NCBI RefSeq assembly: GCF_001866665.1
Contig: NZ_MLYO01000020.1
Span: forward strand, 1-64,000
Direction of reading: 5' to 3'
From: Streptomyces monashensis
GTDB taxonomy: Bacteria; Actinomycetota; Actinomycetes; Streptomycetales; Streptomycetaceae
Length of the DNA: 64,000 nucleotides
In this document: in pieces, positions 1-11,865 of the stretch
Layout of the letters: every line of letters begins with the position of its first letter
Position numbering within the stretch: the first letter of the stretch is position 1
Notes under the pieces: generated by a model
Databases searched by the model: none
What the model was told of the DNA's origin: nothing
The model's input: only the letters and a program-made list of their open reading frames with translations
Program-made: the position numbers and the translations under genes

Positions 1-597
1 CAACACCCCGGACATCCTGCACGCCTATCTCCAGCACGGCGGCCGCCCCGCCTTCGAGGTCCGCGCCGTCCTCGCCGCCACCCTCTCCCCCGCCTGGGGC
101 GTCTACAGCGGCTACGAACTGTGCGAGAACACCCCGCTCAAGGACGGCAGCGAGGAGTACCTCGACTCCGAGAAGTACCAACTCCGCCCCCGCGACTGGG
201 AATCCGCCGAACGGGAGGGCCGCAGCATCGCCCCCCTCATCACCCGGCTCAACACCGTCCGGCGGCAGAACCCGGCGCTGCGCCAACTGCGCGATCTGCG
301 CTTCCACCACGCGGACAAGGACGCGGTGATCGCCTACTCGAAGCGGAGCGGGTCGAACACGGTACTGGTGGTCGCGAACCTCGATCCCCGCCACACCCAG
401 GAGGCCACGGTCTCGTTGGACATGCCGCAACTCGGCCTGGACTGGCACGAGTCCGTGCCGGTGCGCGACGAGCTCACCGGCGAGACCTATCACTGGGGCA
501 GGGCCAACTATGTGCGCCTCGAACCGGGTATCAGGCCCGCGCACGTCTTCCGCGTCCTGCGACCGTCCACCCCGCAGATCGGAGGGTCACCCACCAC

Positions 598-601
<4 letters not shown>
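1..601 (+). CDS. glgE: GlgE maltosyltransferase, 3' end only
   Basis: This is the C-terminal 199 codons of alpha-1,4-glucan:maltose-1-phosphate maltosyltransferase, read in the frame starting at base 2; the 5' part lies outside the window. GlgE transfers maltosyl units from maltose 1-phosphate to the non-reducing end of alpha-glucan in the cytoplasm. Visible landmarks are the family tail [18 protein letters not shown], the [12 protein letters not shown] stretch and the C-terminal beta-sandwich ending in RPAHVFRVL. The stop overlaps the treS start (ATGA), so translation is probably coupled. Assignment rests on these motifs and on the treS-mak-glgB neighbours. Confidence 0.95.
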
Positions 602-2316
<1,715 letters not shown>

Positions 2317-2427
2317 CGGACCTGCGTGGTTTCCGGCCGGGCGGGGCGGTGGCGCGTTTCCACCGGCCCGCCCGGGGCACGCACAAGGAACACCCCCCGA
2401 CGACCCCGGGGAAAGGACGTGACGCCC

Positions 2428-3801
2428 ATGGCGGATCCGGTCACCACCCCCTCGCTCCTGGATTCCCTCGCTCCCCTGTTGCGCACCTGGCTGCCGAGAC
2501 AGCGCTGGTTCTCGGGCAAGGGACGCCCGGTCACCGGGTTCTCCCCCGTGGCCGTCACCGAACTGCTCCCGCCCCACGGCCGCCTCGGCCTCTACCACCT
2601 GCTGCTCCGCGTCCACCAGCCGGACGTGCGCGGCCCCGGCGACGTCTACCAGTTCCTGATAGGCGTGCGCGAGGCGCTGCCGCCCCGGCTGGCGCCCGCG
2701 CTGATCGGGCACGTGGACGAGGGGCCGCTCGCCGGACGCACGGTGTACGAGGCCCTGTACGACCCCCGGCCCGCCGAGGTGCTCCTGGAGGCCCTGCGCA
2801 CCCGGGCCCGCATCGGCTCACTGCGCTTCGACCGGGACCCGGGGCACGACATCCGCACGGGTCTGGTGGCCCGGCTGATCACCGCCGAACAGTCCAACTC
2901 CTCGGTGGTGTACGGCGACACGTTCATACTGAAGCTGCTGCGCCGGGTGGTGCCCGGCGTCAATCCCGACCTGGAGATACCGCTCGCGCTGGCCCGCGAG
3001 GGCTGCCCCCGGGTGCCCGCGCCGACGGCGTGGGCGCGCGCGGAGGTCGAGCACGAGGAGCCGTACGTCCTCGCCGTGCTGCAGCCCTTCGTGCGCGGTG
3101 CGGCCGACGGCTGGGAGCTGGCGCTGCGGGAGCTGGCCAAGGGCGAGGACTTCGTCGCCGAGGCGTGCGCGCTGGGCCGGGCCACGGCCGAGGTGCACAC
3201 CGCGCTCGCCCGCGCCCTGCCGACGGTCACCCTCGGGCATGCCCAACTCCGCGCGCTGTCCGAGGGGATGCGTCAGCGGCTGGGGGCGGCGGTACAGGCC
3301 GTACCGGCGCTGCGGCCGTACGAGGAGGGGCTGCGGCAGGCCTACGCGGACCTGGACCGGCCGGCCGCCGGGGGTCACGCCTGGACCGCGCAGCGCATCC
3401 ACGGCGATCTGCACCTCGGGCAGTGTCTGCGCGCGGCGGACGGGACCTGGTCGCTGATCGACTTCGAGGGCGAGCCGGCCCGGCCGCTCGCCGAACGGCG
3501 CCTGCCGCAGCCGCCGGTGCGGGACATCGCCGGGATGCTGCGCTCCTTCGACTACGCGGCCCACTCGGTGCGGCCGCCCGCACCGGACTGGGCGCGCGGG
3601 TGCCGGGCCGCCTACTGCGCGGGGTACGCGCAGGTGGCGGGCCGCGATCCACGCACCGACGCGGTGCTGCTACGGGCCTTCGAGACCGACAAGGCGGTGT
3701 ACGAGGTCCTCTACGAGGCCCGGCACCGGCCCGACTGGCTCCCCGTACCGCTCTCGGCGATCCGCCGGCTCGCCGCGTCCGACCAGGAGGCCCGTCCGTG
3801 A
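2428..3801 (+). CDS. mak: Maltokinase (Pep2/Mak)
   Basis: Phosphorylates maltose to maltose 1-phosphate, the GlgE donor, using ATP. 457 aa. The N-terminal cap begins [16 protein letters not shown], typical of maltokinases, and the aminoglycoside-phosphotransferase-like core carries the catalytic HGDLHLGQ and the metal-binding LIDFEGEP segment. ATG 2428 was chosen because a GAAAGGA ribosome site lies about 10 bases upstream; an in-frame GTG at 2419 sits too close to it. The 3' end overlaps glgB by GTGA. In mycobacteria and streptomycetes this gene is also called pep2. Confidence 0.95.
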   Translation: MADPVTTPSLLDSLAPLLRTWLPRQRWFSGKGRPVTGFSPVAVTELLPPHGRLGLYHLLLRVHQPDVRGPGDVYQFLIGVREALPPRLAPALIGHVDEGPLAGRTVYEALYDPRPAEVLLEALRTRARIGSLRFDRDPGHDIRTGLVARLITAEQSNSSVVYGDTFILKLLRRVVPGVNPDLEIPLALAREGCPRVPAPTAWARAEVEHEEPYVLAVLQPFVRGAADGWELALRELAKGEDFVAEACALGRATAEVHTALARALPTVTLGHAQLRALSEGMRQRLGAAVQAVPALRPYEEGLRQAYADLDRPAAGGHAWTAQRIHGDLHLGQCLRAADGTWSLIDFEGEPARPLAERRLPQPPVRDIAGMLRSFDYAAHSVRPPAPDWARGCRAAYCAGYAQVAGRDPRTDAVLLRAFETDKAVYEVLYEARHRPDWLPVPLSAIRRLAASDQEARP

Positions 3802-5987
3802 CCGACCGGCACACCGTCCCCGCCGCCGTGGCCCCCGCCGCCGACCGCGAGCGGCTGCTGCATGGCGTCCACCACGACCCGCACGCGGTCCTCGGCGCCC
3901 ATCCGGTGCCGGGCGGTGTGGTGTTCCGGGCCTTCCGGCCGTACGCGCTGTCCGTCACCGTCGCCGCCGACGCGTTCGAGGCGGAACTGCACGACGACGG
4001 GGACGGTTTCTTCTCCGGGCTGCTCCCGCTCACCGAGGTCCCCGCCTACCGGCTGCTCGTGGCGTACGAGGGCACGGTCCTGGAGACCGAGGACGCCTAC
4101 CGGTTCCTGCCCACGCTCGGCGAGCTGGACCTGCATCTGATCGGCGAGGGCCGGCACGAGCAGCTGTGGCGGGCGCTCGGCGCGCATGTCACCGTCCACC
4201 AGGGGGTGTCCGGCACCCGGTTCGCGGTGTGGGCGCCGGACGCGCGCGGGGTGCGGCTCGCGGGCGGTTTCGACCTCTGGGACGGCACCGGGCATCCGAT
4301 GCGCTCGCTGGGCTCCTGTGGGGTGTGGGAGCTGTTCGTGCCGGGCCTCGGCGAGGGCGAGCTGTACAAGTTCGAGATCATCCGTCCCGACGGCTCGCAC
4401 ACCCTGCGCGCCGATCCGCTGGCCCGCCGCACGGAGGCCCCGCCCGCCACCTCGTCGATCGTGACCGCCTCGCACCACGAGTGGGGCGACACGCGGTGGA
4501 TGGCGCACCGCGGGGACCGGCCCGTGCACGAGGCGCCGCTGTCGGTGTACGAGGTGCACCTGCCGTCCTGGCGGCCGGGACTGTCGTACCGCGAGCTGGC
4601 CGACCAACTACCGGCCTATGTATCGGAGTTGGGTTTCACCCATGTGGAGCTGATGCCGGTCGCCGAGCATCCCTTCGGCGGCTCCTGGGGCTACCAGGTG
4701 ACCGGCTTCTACGCCCCCACGGCCCGGCTCGGCACGCCGGACGACTTCCGGTACCTGGTGGACAGGCTGCACCAGGCCGGGATCGGTGTGCTGATGGACT
4801 GGGTGCCGGCGCACTTCCCGCGCGACGACTGGGCGCTGGCCGAGTTCGACGGGCGGCCGCTGTACGAGCACCACGATCCGCTGCGGGCCGCGCATCCGGA
4901 CTGGGGGACGCTGGAGTTCGACTTCGGCCGCCGGGAGGTGCGCAACTTCCTGGTGGCGAACGCCGTGTACTGGTGCGAGGAGTTCCACATCGACGGGCTG
5001 CGTGTGGACGCCGTGGCCTCGATGCTGTACCTGGACTACTCGCGCGAGCCGGGCCAGTGGACGCCGAACGAGCACGGCGGCCGGGAGAACCTGGACGCGG
5101 TGGCCTTCCTGCAGGAGATGAACGCGACCGTCTACCGGCGCTGCCCGGGGGTCGTCACCATCGCCGAGGAGTCCACGGCCTGGGACGGGGTGACGCGGCC
5201 GACGGACGGCGGCGGGCTCGGCTTCGGGCTGAAGTGGAACATGGGCTGGATGCACGACTCGCTGGAGTACATGCAGAAGGAGCCGGTGCACCGCAGGTAC
5301 CACCACCACGGGATGACCTTCTCGATGGTGTACGCCTACAGCGAGAACTACGTCCTGCCGATCTCCCACGACGAGGTCGTGCACGGCAAGCGGTCCCTGG
5401 TCTCGAAGATGCCCGGCGACTGGTGGCAGCAGCGCGCGAACCACCGGGCCTACCTGGGCTTCATGTGGGCCCACCCCGGCAAGCAACTCCTCTTCATGGG
5501 CCAGGAGTTCGCACAGGGCGCCGAGTGGTCCGAGGCGCACGGCCCCGACTGGTGGCTGCTCGACCCGGCGTACGGCGCCGAGGCCGACCACCGGGGCGTA
5601 CGGGAGCTGGTCCGCGACCTGAACACCCTCTACCGCGCGGCCCCGGCCCTCTGGGAGCGGGACACCGATCCGGCGGGCTTCGAGTGGCTCACCGGGGACG
5701 CGGCCGACGACAACGTCCTCGCGTTCCTGCGCCGGTCCGCCGACGGCACCCCGCTCCTCGCCGTCTGCCACTTCTCACCGGTGGTGCGCGAGGACTACCG
5801 CCTCGGCGTCCCGGAGGACGTACCGGCATGGGTGGAGGTGCTCAACACCGACGCCGGGCGCTACGGCGGCAGCGGCGTCGTCCACCCGGACGTGGTCAAG
5901 CCGGAGCCACGGGGCACCCATGGCCGCCCCGCGAGCATCCGGCTGACCCTGCCCCCGCTGGCTACGGTGTGGCTGCGGCCGGCGTGA
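3798..5987 (+). CDS. glgB: 1,4-alpha-glucan branching enzyme
   Basis: Introduces alpha-1,6 branches into the glucan extended by GlgE. 729 aa: two N-terminal CBM48-like beta domains (about 1-220), the GH13 barrel, and a C-terminal beta domain. Nucleophile Asp404 in GLRVDAV, acid/base Glu457 in TIAEES, and the [10 protein letters not shown] motif are present. The GTG start overlaps the mak stop. The 3' end overlaps the convergent helicase gene by 26 bases, leaving no room for a terminator between them outside coding sequence. Confidence 0.97.
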   Translation: MTDRHTVPAAVAPAADRERLLHGVHHDPHAVLGAHPVPGGVVFRAFRPYALSVTVAADAFEAELHDDGDGFFSGLLPLTEVPAYRLLVAYEGTVLETEDAYRFLPTLGELDLHLIGEGRHEQLWRALGAHVTVHQGVSGTRFAVWAPDARGVRLAGGFDLWDGTGHPMRSLGSCGVWELFVPGLGEGELYKFEIIRPDGSHTLRADPLARRTEAPPATSSIVTASHHEWGDTRWMAHRGDRPVHEAPLSVYEVHLPSWRPGLSYRELADQLPAYVSELGFTHVELMPVAEHPFGGSWGYQVTGFYAPTARLGTPDDFRYLVDRLHQAGIGVLMDWVPAHFPRDDWALAEFDGRPLYEHHDPLRAAHPDWGTLEFDFGRREVRNFLVANAVYWCEEFHIDGLRVDAVASMLYLDYSREPGQWTPNEHGGRENLDAVAFLQEMNATVYRRCPGVVTIAEESTAWDGVTRPTDGGGLGFGLKWNMGWMHDSLEYMQKEPVHRRYHHHGMTFSMVYAYSENYVLPISHDEVVHGKRSLVSKMPGDWWQQRANHRAYLGFMWAHPGKQLLFMGQEFAQGAEWSEAHGPDWWLLDPAYGAEADHRGVRELVRDLNTLYRAAPALWERDTDPAGFEWLTGDAADDNVLAFLRRSADGTPLLAVCHFSPVVREDYRLGVPEDVPAWVEVLNTDAGRYGGSGVVHPDVVKPEPRGTHGRPASIRLTLPPLATVWLRPA

Positions 5988-8238
5988 GCGCCTCGGGCAG
6001 GGTGTCCGTGTAGAGCACCCCGAGCCGCTGTGTGGCCCGGGTCAGGGCCACGTAGAGGTCGCTGGTGCCGTAGCGGGCCGGTTCCACCACCAGGACCGCG
6101 TCGAACTCCAGGCCCTTGGACTGGCGGGGGTCGAGGAGGACGACGCCGCGGGTGAGGTCGGGTTCGGCGCCGGCCGTGACGCCGTCGAGGCGGGCGGCCA
6201 GTCGCCGGTGCAGGTCACGCGGGGCGATGACCGCGAGGCGGCCCTCGGCGGGGGCGAGTTCGGCGACCGCCTCGGCGACCGCGCCGGGCAGGTCGTCCGC
6301 CGCCCGGCGCACCCACGGCCGTTCGCCCGTCGAGCGGACCGAGCTGGGCGGCTCGAAGTCCGGGTGCTCGGCACGTACGACGGCCGCGGCCAGCTCCATG
6401 ATCTCGGCCGGGGTGCGGTAGTTGACGCCGAGCCGGGTGTGCTCCCAGCGGTCCTCGACGTACGGCGTGAGGATGTCCGACCAGGAGCCGACCCCGGCCG
6501 CCTCGGCCGTCTGGGCCGGGTCGCCGACCAGGGTCATCGAGCGGGTCGGGCTGCGCCGCATCAGCAGCCGCCAGGCCATCGGCGACAGCTCCTGCGCCTC
6601 GTCCACGATGATGTGCCCGAACGCCCAGGTGCGGTCGGCCGCGGCCCGCTCGGCGGCGCTGCGGTGGTCCGCCTCCTCCTGCCGCTCGGCGAACCGCTCG
6701 GCGTCGATGATGTCGTGCGCGGACAGCACCTCGGACGCGTCCGGGTCACTGTCCTCCTTGTCCTCGAACTCGTAGGTCCGGGACGCGTAGGAGACGTCCA
6801 GCACGCCCTGGGCGTAGGCGACCTGCGTCTCGCGTTCCCGCTCGGCCCGGGCGCGGGCGAAGCGGTCGTCCTCGCCGAGGAGTTCGGCCGCCTCGTCGAG
6901 GAGCGGGACGTCGGCGACGGTCCAGGCGCGGGTCACGGGTCTGCGGATCGCGTCCGCGTCCGCCTCGGGCAGGTAGTCGTGCGGCTCGGTGAGGAAGTCG
7001 GCGACGAGGCGCTGCGGGGTGATCCGGGGCCACAACAGGTCGACGGCGGACCAGACTTCGGGGTTCTCGGCGAGTTCGTCGCGGATCTGGGTGAGGTCGG
7101 AGGCGTCGAGCAGGCTGGTTCCGTCGTAGGGGTCGGTGCCGACGCGCTCGGCGTACAGCTCGGTGAGGGTGTTGAGGATGTGGCCCTCGAAGTACTCGCG
7201 GGCCGCGTTGTGCGGGAGCCTGGCGGCGCGGGTGCGTTCGCGGGCGACGCCGACGAGGCCGTCGTCGAGCATCAGCACCTCGCGGTCGTGCTGGACGGTG
7301 ATCACCGGGTCGGGCAGGGCCTGCCGGTCGCGGACGGCGGCGGCCAGCGCCTCGGCCATGTCGGCGCGGCCCTTCACGGCGGCCGCCTGCGGGGTGTCGG
7401 CCGCGGTGGCCTTCACGCCGGGGAACAGCTCGCCGACGGTGGCCAGCAGCACGCCGGTCTCGCCGAGCGAGGGCAGCACCTCGCCGATGTAGCCGAGGAA
7501 GGCCGGGTTGGGGCCGACGATCAGCACGGCGCGGCGGGCCAGCAGCTCGCGGTACTCGTAGAGCAGGTAGGCGGCGCGGTGCAGCGCGACCGCCGTCTTC
7601 CCGGTCCCCGGGCCGCCCTCGACCACCAGCACCCCGCGGTACGGCGCCCGGATGATCTCGTCCTGTGCGGCCTGGATGGTCTGCACGATGTCGCTCATCC
7701 GGCCCGTGCGCGCCGAGTTCAGCGCGGCCAGCAGCACGGCGTCCCCGCTCGGGTCCTCGTGCCCGGTGCGGGTGGTGTCGCCGAGGTCCAGGATCTCGTC
7801 GTGCAGCGAGGTCACGGTCCGGTCCTCGGTGGTGATGTGCCGGCGTCGGCGCAGGCCCATCGGGGTGTGTCCGGTGGCGAGGTAGAAGGGCCGGGCGACG
7901 TCGGCCCGCCAGTCGATCAGCACCGGGGTGTGCTCGGCGTCGTCCTCGCGCAGCCCGATCCGGCCGATGTGGTGGGCGGTGCCGTCGGCCAGGTCGATCC
8001 GGCCGAAGCAGAGCGAGCCGTCCACGGCGTTCAGCGCGGCGAGCAGCCCCGAGCGCTCGGCGACGAGGATGTCCCGCTCCAGCCGGGCCTGCATGGGCTT
8101 GTCGCCCTGGGCGAGCGCGTCCGTGACCGAGGTCTCGGTCTCTCCGCGCAGTACGTCCACGCACGCGTACAGTCCGTCGATGAATTCCTGCTCGTTGCGC
8201 AATTCATCGCCTGGATATTCGCTGTTTGACAATTCCAC
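5962..8238 (-). CDS. HelD/HelR-like RNA polymerase-associated helicase
   Basis: UvrD/Rep-type superfamily 1 ATPase of 758 aa. An N-terminal helical region (about 10-75) precedes the ATPase. Walker A GGPGTGKT is at 208-215, a DEAQ box in [11 protein letters not shown], the [11 protein letters not shown] motif, [14 protein letters not shown] and [11 protein letters not shown] follow. These are the hallmarks of HelD proteins, which remodel stalled RNA polymerase; the actinobacterial relative HelR displaces rifamycins. Start is GTG 8238; a TTG at 8232 has better ribosome-site spacing and is an alternative. It is downstream of the thioredoxin gene on the same strand but seems to have its own promoter (8308-8337). 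Confidence 0.85.
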   Translation of the reverse strand: MELSNSEYPGDELRNEQEFIDGLYACVDVLRGETETSVTDALAQGDKPMQARLERDILVAERSGLLAALNAVDGSLCFGRIDLADGTAHHIGRIGLREDDAEHTPVLIDWRADVARPFYLATGHTPMGLRRRRHITTEDRTVTSLHDEILDLGDTTRTGHEDPSGDAVLLAALNSARTGRMSDIVQTIQAAQDEIIRAPYRGVLVVEGGPGTGKTAVALHRAAYLLYEYRELLARRAVLIVGPNPAFLGYIGEVLPSLGETGVLLATVGELFPGVKATAADTPQAAAVKGRADMAEALAAAVRDRQALPDPVITVQHDREVLMLDDGLVGVARERTRAARLPHNAAREYFEGHILNTLTELYAERVGTDPYDGTSLLDASDLTQIRDELAENPEVWSAVDLLWPRITPQRLVADFLTEPHDYLPEADADAIRRPVTRAWTVADVPLLDEAAELLGEDDRFARARAERERETQVAYAQGVLDVSYASRTYEFEDKEDSDPDASEVLSAHDIIDAERFAERQEEADHRSAAERAAADRTWAFGHIIVDEAQELSPMAWRLLMRRSPTRSMTLVGDPAQTAEAAGVGSWSDILTPYVEDRWEHTRLGVNYRTPAEIMELAAAVVRAEHPDFEPPSSVRSTGERPWVRRAADDLPGAVAEAVAELAPAEGRLAVIAPRDLHRRLAARLDGVTAGAEPDLTRGVVLLDPRQSKGLEFDAVLVVEPARYGTSDLYVALTRATQRLGVLYTDTLPEALTPAAATP

Positions 8239-8307
8239 TCCCGCCCGGATATACTCTGCTCAGTGAACTTCTTCGCGGCATCGCAGGATTGAAGTCGCGA
8301 ACCACCG

Positions 8308-8337
8308 AATATACGCAGAGAAATCCCCCGAGTGCAA
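8308..8337 (-). promoter_or_regulatory. Candidate promoter for the HelD-like gene
   Basis: On the minus strand, -35 TTGCAC (8332-8337) is separated by 18 bases from -10 TATATT (8308-8313). Transcription would begin near 8300 and give a leader of about 60 bases, which contains an inverted repeat TTCGCG (8296-8301) / CGCGAA (8272-8277). Read by eye only. Confidence 0.5.
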
Positions 8338-8355
8338 TTGCTCAGGGGATTTTTT
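8321..8355. terminator. Hairpin with T-run between thioredoxin and helicase genes
   Basis: AAATCCCC (8321-8328) pairs with GGGGATTT (8345-8352), with an inner GAG/CTC pair and a short loop. On the plus strand the stem runs into six T residues, the form of a classic intrinsic terminator; on the minus strand, where both flanking genes lie, only three T residues follow. It may still serve as the thioredoxin terminator. The -35 of the helicase promoter sits in its loop. Confidence 0.6.
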
Positions 8356-8371
8356 GGTGCCCGGCCGTTCT

Positions 8372-8716
8372 TTACCGTATGCCGTGCAGCGCGTCGGCCA
8401 GCTCCTCGCGCAGGCGCCGCCCGGGCCGCGCCCCCACCATCGCCTTCACCGGCTCGCCCGCCCGGAACAGCATGAACGTCGGCATCGACAGCACCTGGTA
8501 CGCGTTCGTGATCTCCGGACTGGTGTCCACATCCAGCTGTACGACCTTCAGCCGGCCCGCCTCCTCGGCCGCGAGTGCGCTGAGCACCGGGCCCATCTGC
8601 CGGCACGGCGGACACCAGTCGGCCGTGAACTCGACGAGCACCGGCAGTTCCGACCGCAGCACCTCCGCCTCGAAATCCGTGTCCCGCACCTCGGCCACAC
8701 CCGCCGCGTTGATCAC
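8372..8716 (-). CDS. Thioredoxin
   Basis: 114-aa thioredoxin with the active site WCPPC (Cys35, Cys38) and the cis-proline region VLSMPTFMLF. It reduces protein disulfides in the cytoplasm; no signal peptide. The GTG start overlaps the stop of the upstream MerR gene (GTGA), so the two are co-translated. The Pro-Pro dipeptide in the active site differs from the usual Gly-Pro and would shift its redox potential. Which of the several Streptomyces thioredoxins this corresponds to is not certain. Confidence 0.92.
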   Translation of the reverse strand: MINAAGVAEVRDTDFEAEVLRSELPVLVEFTADWCPPCRQMGPVLSALAAEEAGRLKVVQLDVDTSPEITNAYQVLSMPTFMLFRAGEPVKAMVGARPGRRLREELADALHGIR

Positions 8717-9141
8717 CGCTGCTGCCCTCCCAGTTCGCACCCGGGCTCCGGACCCCCCGGAACCAGCGCATCGGCGGCCAGCGCGTCCCGTGCCTCCTCG
8801 GCCCGCGCCAGCTGCCCCGCGACCGTCTCCCGCACCGACCGCAGCTGTCCGACGAGCGCGTCCAGCTCGGCCAGCTTGCGCCGGTAGACCTGCAGCGAGG
8901 CCGGGCAGGAGTCACCCTCCGGGTGCCCGGCCCGCAGGCACTCGACGAAGGGCCGCGTCTCCTCCAGCTCGAACCCGAAGTCCTGGAGCGTGCGGATCTG
9001 CGCCAACAGCCGCAGATCCCCCTCGTCGTACGTGCGGTGCCCGTTGCCGTCCCGCCGGGCCGGCAGCAGCCCGCGCGACTCGTAGTACCGCAGCGCGCGG
9101 GTCGTGGTCCCGGCCCGCGCGGCCAGCTCGCCGATTCGCAT
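8713..9141 (-). CDS. MerR-family regulator with conserved-looking cysteines
   Basis: 142 aa. The N-terminal MerR winged helix begins MRIGELAARAGTTTRALRYYE and is followed by a dimerisation coiled coil (about 80-120). Cys68, Cys79 and Cys135 are positioned as possible redox or metal ligands in the effector region. It precedes and overlaps the thioredoxin gene, which suggests control of a thiol-redox unit, but the inducer is not visible. ATG 9141 was chosen as the start of the MerR fold. Confidence 0.88.
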   Translation of the reverse strand: MRIGELAARAGTTTRALRYYESRGLLPARRDGNGHRTYDEGDLRLLAQIRTLQDFGFELEETRPFVECLRAGHPEGDSCPASLQVYRRKLAELDALVGQLRSVRETVAGQLARAEEARDALAADALVPGGPEPGCELGGQQR

Positions 9142-9170
9142 GCCCACGACGGTAGGCGTTGACGCCGGGG

Positions 9171-9941
9171 TCAAGGCAAGACGGGCACCCCCGCCGACTC
9201 CTCGACCTCCATCAGCGACGCGCTCCGGCGCTCCTCCTCGAAGGCCCTGGCTCCGCCCCGGAGGCCGAAGAGGCGTTTGGCGACGGCGATGTAGAGGACG
9301 GCCAGGATGTTGAGGACGAGGGTGGCGATCTTCAGATAGCTGACCTTCTCGGTGAGTTCGTAGATCTCCAGGGGGAGGAACGCGGCCGTCGCGACGACCG
9401 TCAGGTACTCCGCCCAGCGCCTGGCGTACCAGAGGCCGACCGCCTCGATCAGCTCGATCAGGGCGTAGGCCAGCGCCAGCCCGGCGACGATCATGAGCGT
9501 GGAGTGCTTGTAGCCGAACGCCTTCTGTACCGAGCCGACCACGGGCGAGTGGTCGAGGTCGTAGTGGAAGTGCCGGAAGACCGGGCGCAGGACGTCCAGG
9601 TATTCGTTGAAGAGGCGGCGCACCGCGTCCTGGCTGTTGCTGAACTTCCAGACCGCTATGGCGACCAGCACGATGAACACGCCGCGCACCAGCCGCTCGA
9701 TCGCGAGGAAGCGCAGGATGAACAGGTCCCGCAGCACCTTGCCGCGCGGCACCAGCGGGGCGTTCGCCGCCGGTCCCGAGCCGTGCGGCTCGCCGAGCAC
9801 GAAGTCGCCGCAGCGCAGGCAGCGCCAGGCGTCCCCGAGCGCGGTCTCGGCGTGCAGCCGCGGCCGCAGCGTGGGTTCGTCGGGCGCGTAGGTCGTATGC
9901 CCCTTGCGCGCGCAGGTCCGCCGGTCCCAGTCGATCTTCAT
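9171..9941 (-). CDS. DUF2127-family membrane protein
   Basis: 256 aa. The N-terminus has a basic segment and a possible zinc knuckle (WRCLRCG), followed by four hydrophobic segments: FLAIERLVRGVFIVLVAIA, the TLMIVAGLALAYALIELIEA region, YLTVVATAAFLPLEIY and TLVLNILAVLYIAVA. The pattern, including a WYARRWAEYLT motif, matches DUF2127 proteins of unknown function. ATG 9941 has a GGGGGA ribosome site. It ends 29 bases before the MerR gene on the same strand and may be co-transcribed with it. Confidence 0.8.
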   Translation of the reverse strand: MKIDWDRRTCARKGHTTYAPDEPTLRPRLHAETALGDAWRCLRCGDFVLGEPHGSGPAANAPLVPRGKVLRDLFILRFLAIERLVRGVFIVLVAIAVWKFSNSQDAVRRLFNEYLDVLRPVFRHFHYDLDHSPVVGSVQKAFGYKHSTLMIVAGLALAYALIELIEAVGLWYARRWAEYLTVVATAAFLPLEIYELTEKVSYLKIATLVLNILAVLYIAVAKRLFGLRGGARAFEEERRSASLMEVEESAGVPVLP

Positions 9942-10057
9942 GTCCCCCGAGCCTCCACTTGCCTGTACCTGATGTGTCGCCTGTACGGACGCCACACGCG
10001 AACGTGCCGTTCCGAACGATCCGGAGCGGCACGTTAGCGGACGCGGGGAAGGAGTGC

Positions 10058-11731
10058 TCAGACGGCGGCGCTGTCCGCCGGTTCCCTCTCCCGCTCCTTC
10101 ACCTGTGGCGCGGGGCTTTCACGGCGCGGGAGCAGAACGGCCACCAGGACGGTGCCGATGCCGAGGATGACCGCGCCGACCAGGCTGGTGTGCGCGACGG
10201 CGGCGGAGAAGGAGGAGCCGACCGCGTCGGCCATCTGCCGGGCGCCGCCGGCGAGTTCGGCGGCCTGCTGCTTGAGCTGCGCCGCCTGCTGCGGGTCGGT
10301 CGCCTTCGCGGCCTGTGCGGCCAGCGCGTGCGCCTTGTCGCCGATGCCCTGCGCGACCGCGTACCCGGCGCCGACCGAGTCCCGAGCCGTGTCCAGGGCG
10401 CTCGCCGGGAGCTTGCTGCCGGCCGTGGCGTCGCTCAGGTGGTGGCCGTACGACGTCGCGAGCAGCGAGCCGAGGATGGCGATGCCGAGGGAGCCGCCCA
10501 GCTCCAGCGAGGTGTCGTTGACCGCGCCGCCGACGCCCAGTTCGGACTCGGGGAAGGCGCCCATGATCGCGTCGGTGCAGGGCGAGAGCGCGAGGCCGAT
10601 GGCGAGGCCCAGGATGATCAGGGGGGCGAGGAAGTCGCCGTACGTCGAGCCCGCGTCGACCCGGGTCAGCAGGGCGAGGGCGGTGGTGCCGCCGACCATG
10701 CCCGCGCTGACCGTCCACTTCATGCCGACGCGCGGGGTCAGGAAGCCCGTCAGGGCCGAGCCGACGAAGACCGCGCCGGCCAGCGGGAGCATCCGGACGC
10801 CGGTCTGCAGGGCGTCGTAGCCGAGGACGAACTGGAGGTGCTGGGTGAGGTAGTAGAAGGCGCCGAAGACGGCGAGGAAGAACAGGGCGACGGCGAGGTT
10901 GGAGCCCGCGAAGCGGCGGTGCGCGAAGCGGCGGACGTCCAGGATGGGGCGGGGGTGGCGCAGCTCCCAGAGGACGAACGCCACCAGGCCGGCGCCGGCC
11001 GCGACCGCGGCCGCGATGGCCTTGGCGTGCCAGCCGAAGTGCGGGCCCTCGATGATCATGTAGACGAGGGAGCCGGTCCACAGGACGGAGAGCAGGCCGC
11101 CGACGTAGTCGATGCGGTCGTGGTGACCGGCCCTGGACGGCGGGATGAGCACGAAGGCGAGGACGATCGCGACGGCCGCGATCGGCACGTTGATCAGGAA
11201 GGTCGAGGACCAGCCGTGGTCGCGCAGCAGCGCGCCCGCGACGACCGGTCCGGCGGCGATGGCGAGACCGGCGGTGGCGGTCCACAGCACGATCGCCTTG
11301 GCGCGCTCGGCGCGCGGGAAGGTCGCGGCGAGCAGGGAGAGCGTGGCGGGCATGATCAGCGCCGCGCCGACGCCCATCACGGCGCGGGCCGCGATGACGG
11401 TCGTGGAGCTGTCCGCGAGGTAGCCGAAGACGGCACCGCCGCCGAACACGGCGAGGCCGAGGACGAGCGCGCCGCGTCGACTGTACTTGTCGCCGATCGC
11501 GCCGAGCAGCAGCATCAGCGCGGCGTACGGCACGGTGTAGCCGTCGATCACCCACTGGAGGTCGGCGCTGGAGAGCCCGAGGTCCTTCGTCATGTCGGGT
11601 GCGGCGACCGTGAGGGCGGTGTTCGCCATGACGATGATCAGCAGGCTCAGGCAGAGCACGAGCAGTGCCCACCAGCGCCGGGCGTACGGGCGCTCCATCT
11701 TCTCGACCGGTTCGGTCATGACGAGTCGCAT
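10058..11731 (-). CDS. MFS multidrug exporter, DHA2 (14-helix) family
   Basis: 557 aa with 14 predicted membrane helices. The motif LGAIGDKYSRRGALVLG in the first cytoplasmic loop and the motif C-like GPVVAGALL mark proton/drug antiporters of the QacA/EmrB (DHA2) group. An insert of about 80 residues near the C-terminus (ATSYGHHLSDATAGSK onward, Ala/Gln-rich) is a periplasmic loop seen in actinobacterial members. Start ATG 11731 has a GAGGAAGG ribosome site. It is divergent from a TetR gene and probably repressed by it. The substrate is unknown. Confidence 0.92.
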   Translation of the reverse strand: MRLVMTEPVEKMERPYARRWWALLVLCLSLLIIVMANTALTVAAPDMTKDLGLSSADLQWVIDGYTVPYAALMLLLGAIGDKYSRRGALVLGLAVFGGGAVFGYLADSSTTVIAARAVMGVGAALIMPATLSLLAATFPRAERAKAIVLWTATAGLAIAAGPVVAGALLRDHGWSSTFLINVPIAAVAIVLAFVLIPPSRAGHHDRIDYVGGLLSVLWTGSLVYMIIEGPHFGWHAKAIAAAVAAGAGLVAFVLWELRHPRPILDVRRFAHRRFAGSNLAVALFFLAVFGAFYYLTQHLQFVLGYDALQTGVRMLPLAGAVFVGSALTGFLTPRVGMKWTVSAGMVGGTTALALLTRVDAGSTYGDFLAPLIILGLAIGLALSPCTDAIMGAFPESELGVGGAVNDTSLELGGSLGIAILGSLLATSYGHHLSDATAGSKLPASALDTARDSVGAGYAVAQGIGDKAHALAAQAAKATDPQQAAQLKQQAAELAGGARQMADAVGSSFSAAVAHTSLVGAVILGIGTVLVAVLLPRRESPAPQVKEREREPADSAAV

Positions 11732-11783
11732 GGCAGGGGTCGCCTTCCTCGGATCGCGACGGTTGGTGCGGAGCCGTGCGAAC

Positions 11784-11846
11784 TTGCACAGTGACGTGCA
11801 ATTGCACAACCATGTGTAATGTACGCCGCTGCACAGTGGTGTGCAA
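11784..11846. promoter_or_regulatory. Three tandem TetR-type operators
   Basis: Three 18-bp palindromes fit TTGCACA-N4-TGTGCAA with at most one mismatch between arms: 11784-11801, 11802-11819 (end to end with the first) and 11829-11846. They fill the intergenic space between the exporter and its TetR regulator and are the obvious binding sites for that regulator. Confidence 0.8.
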
Positions 11847-11865
11847 ATCGTGGAGGGCGTGCAGA

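Noticed and set aside
121..597. N-terminal extension of the treS frame
   Set aside because: It overlaps glgE coding sequence in another frame; TreS normally begins near the ATG at 598, which overlaps the glgE stop.
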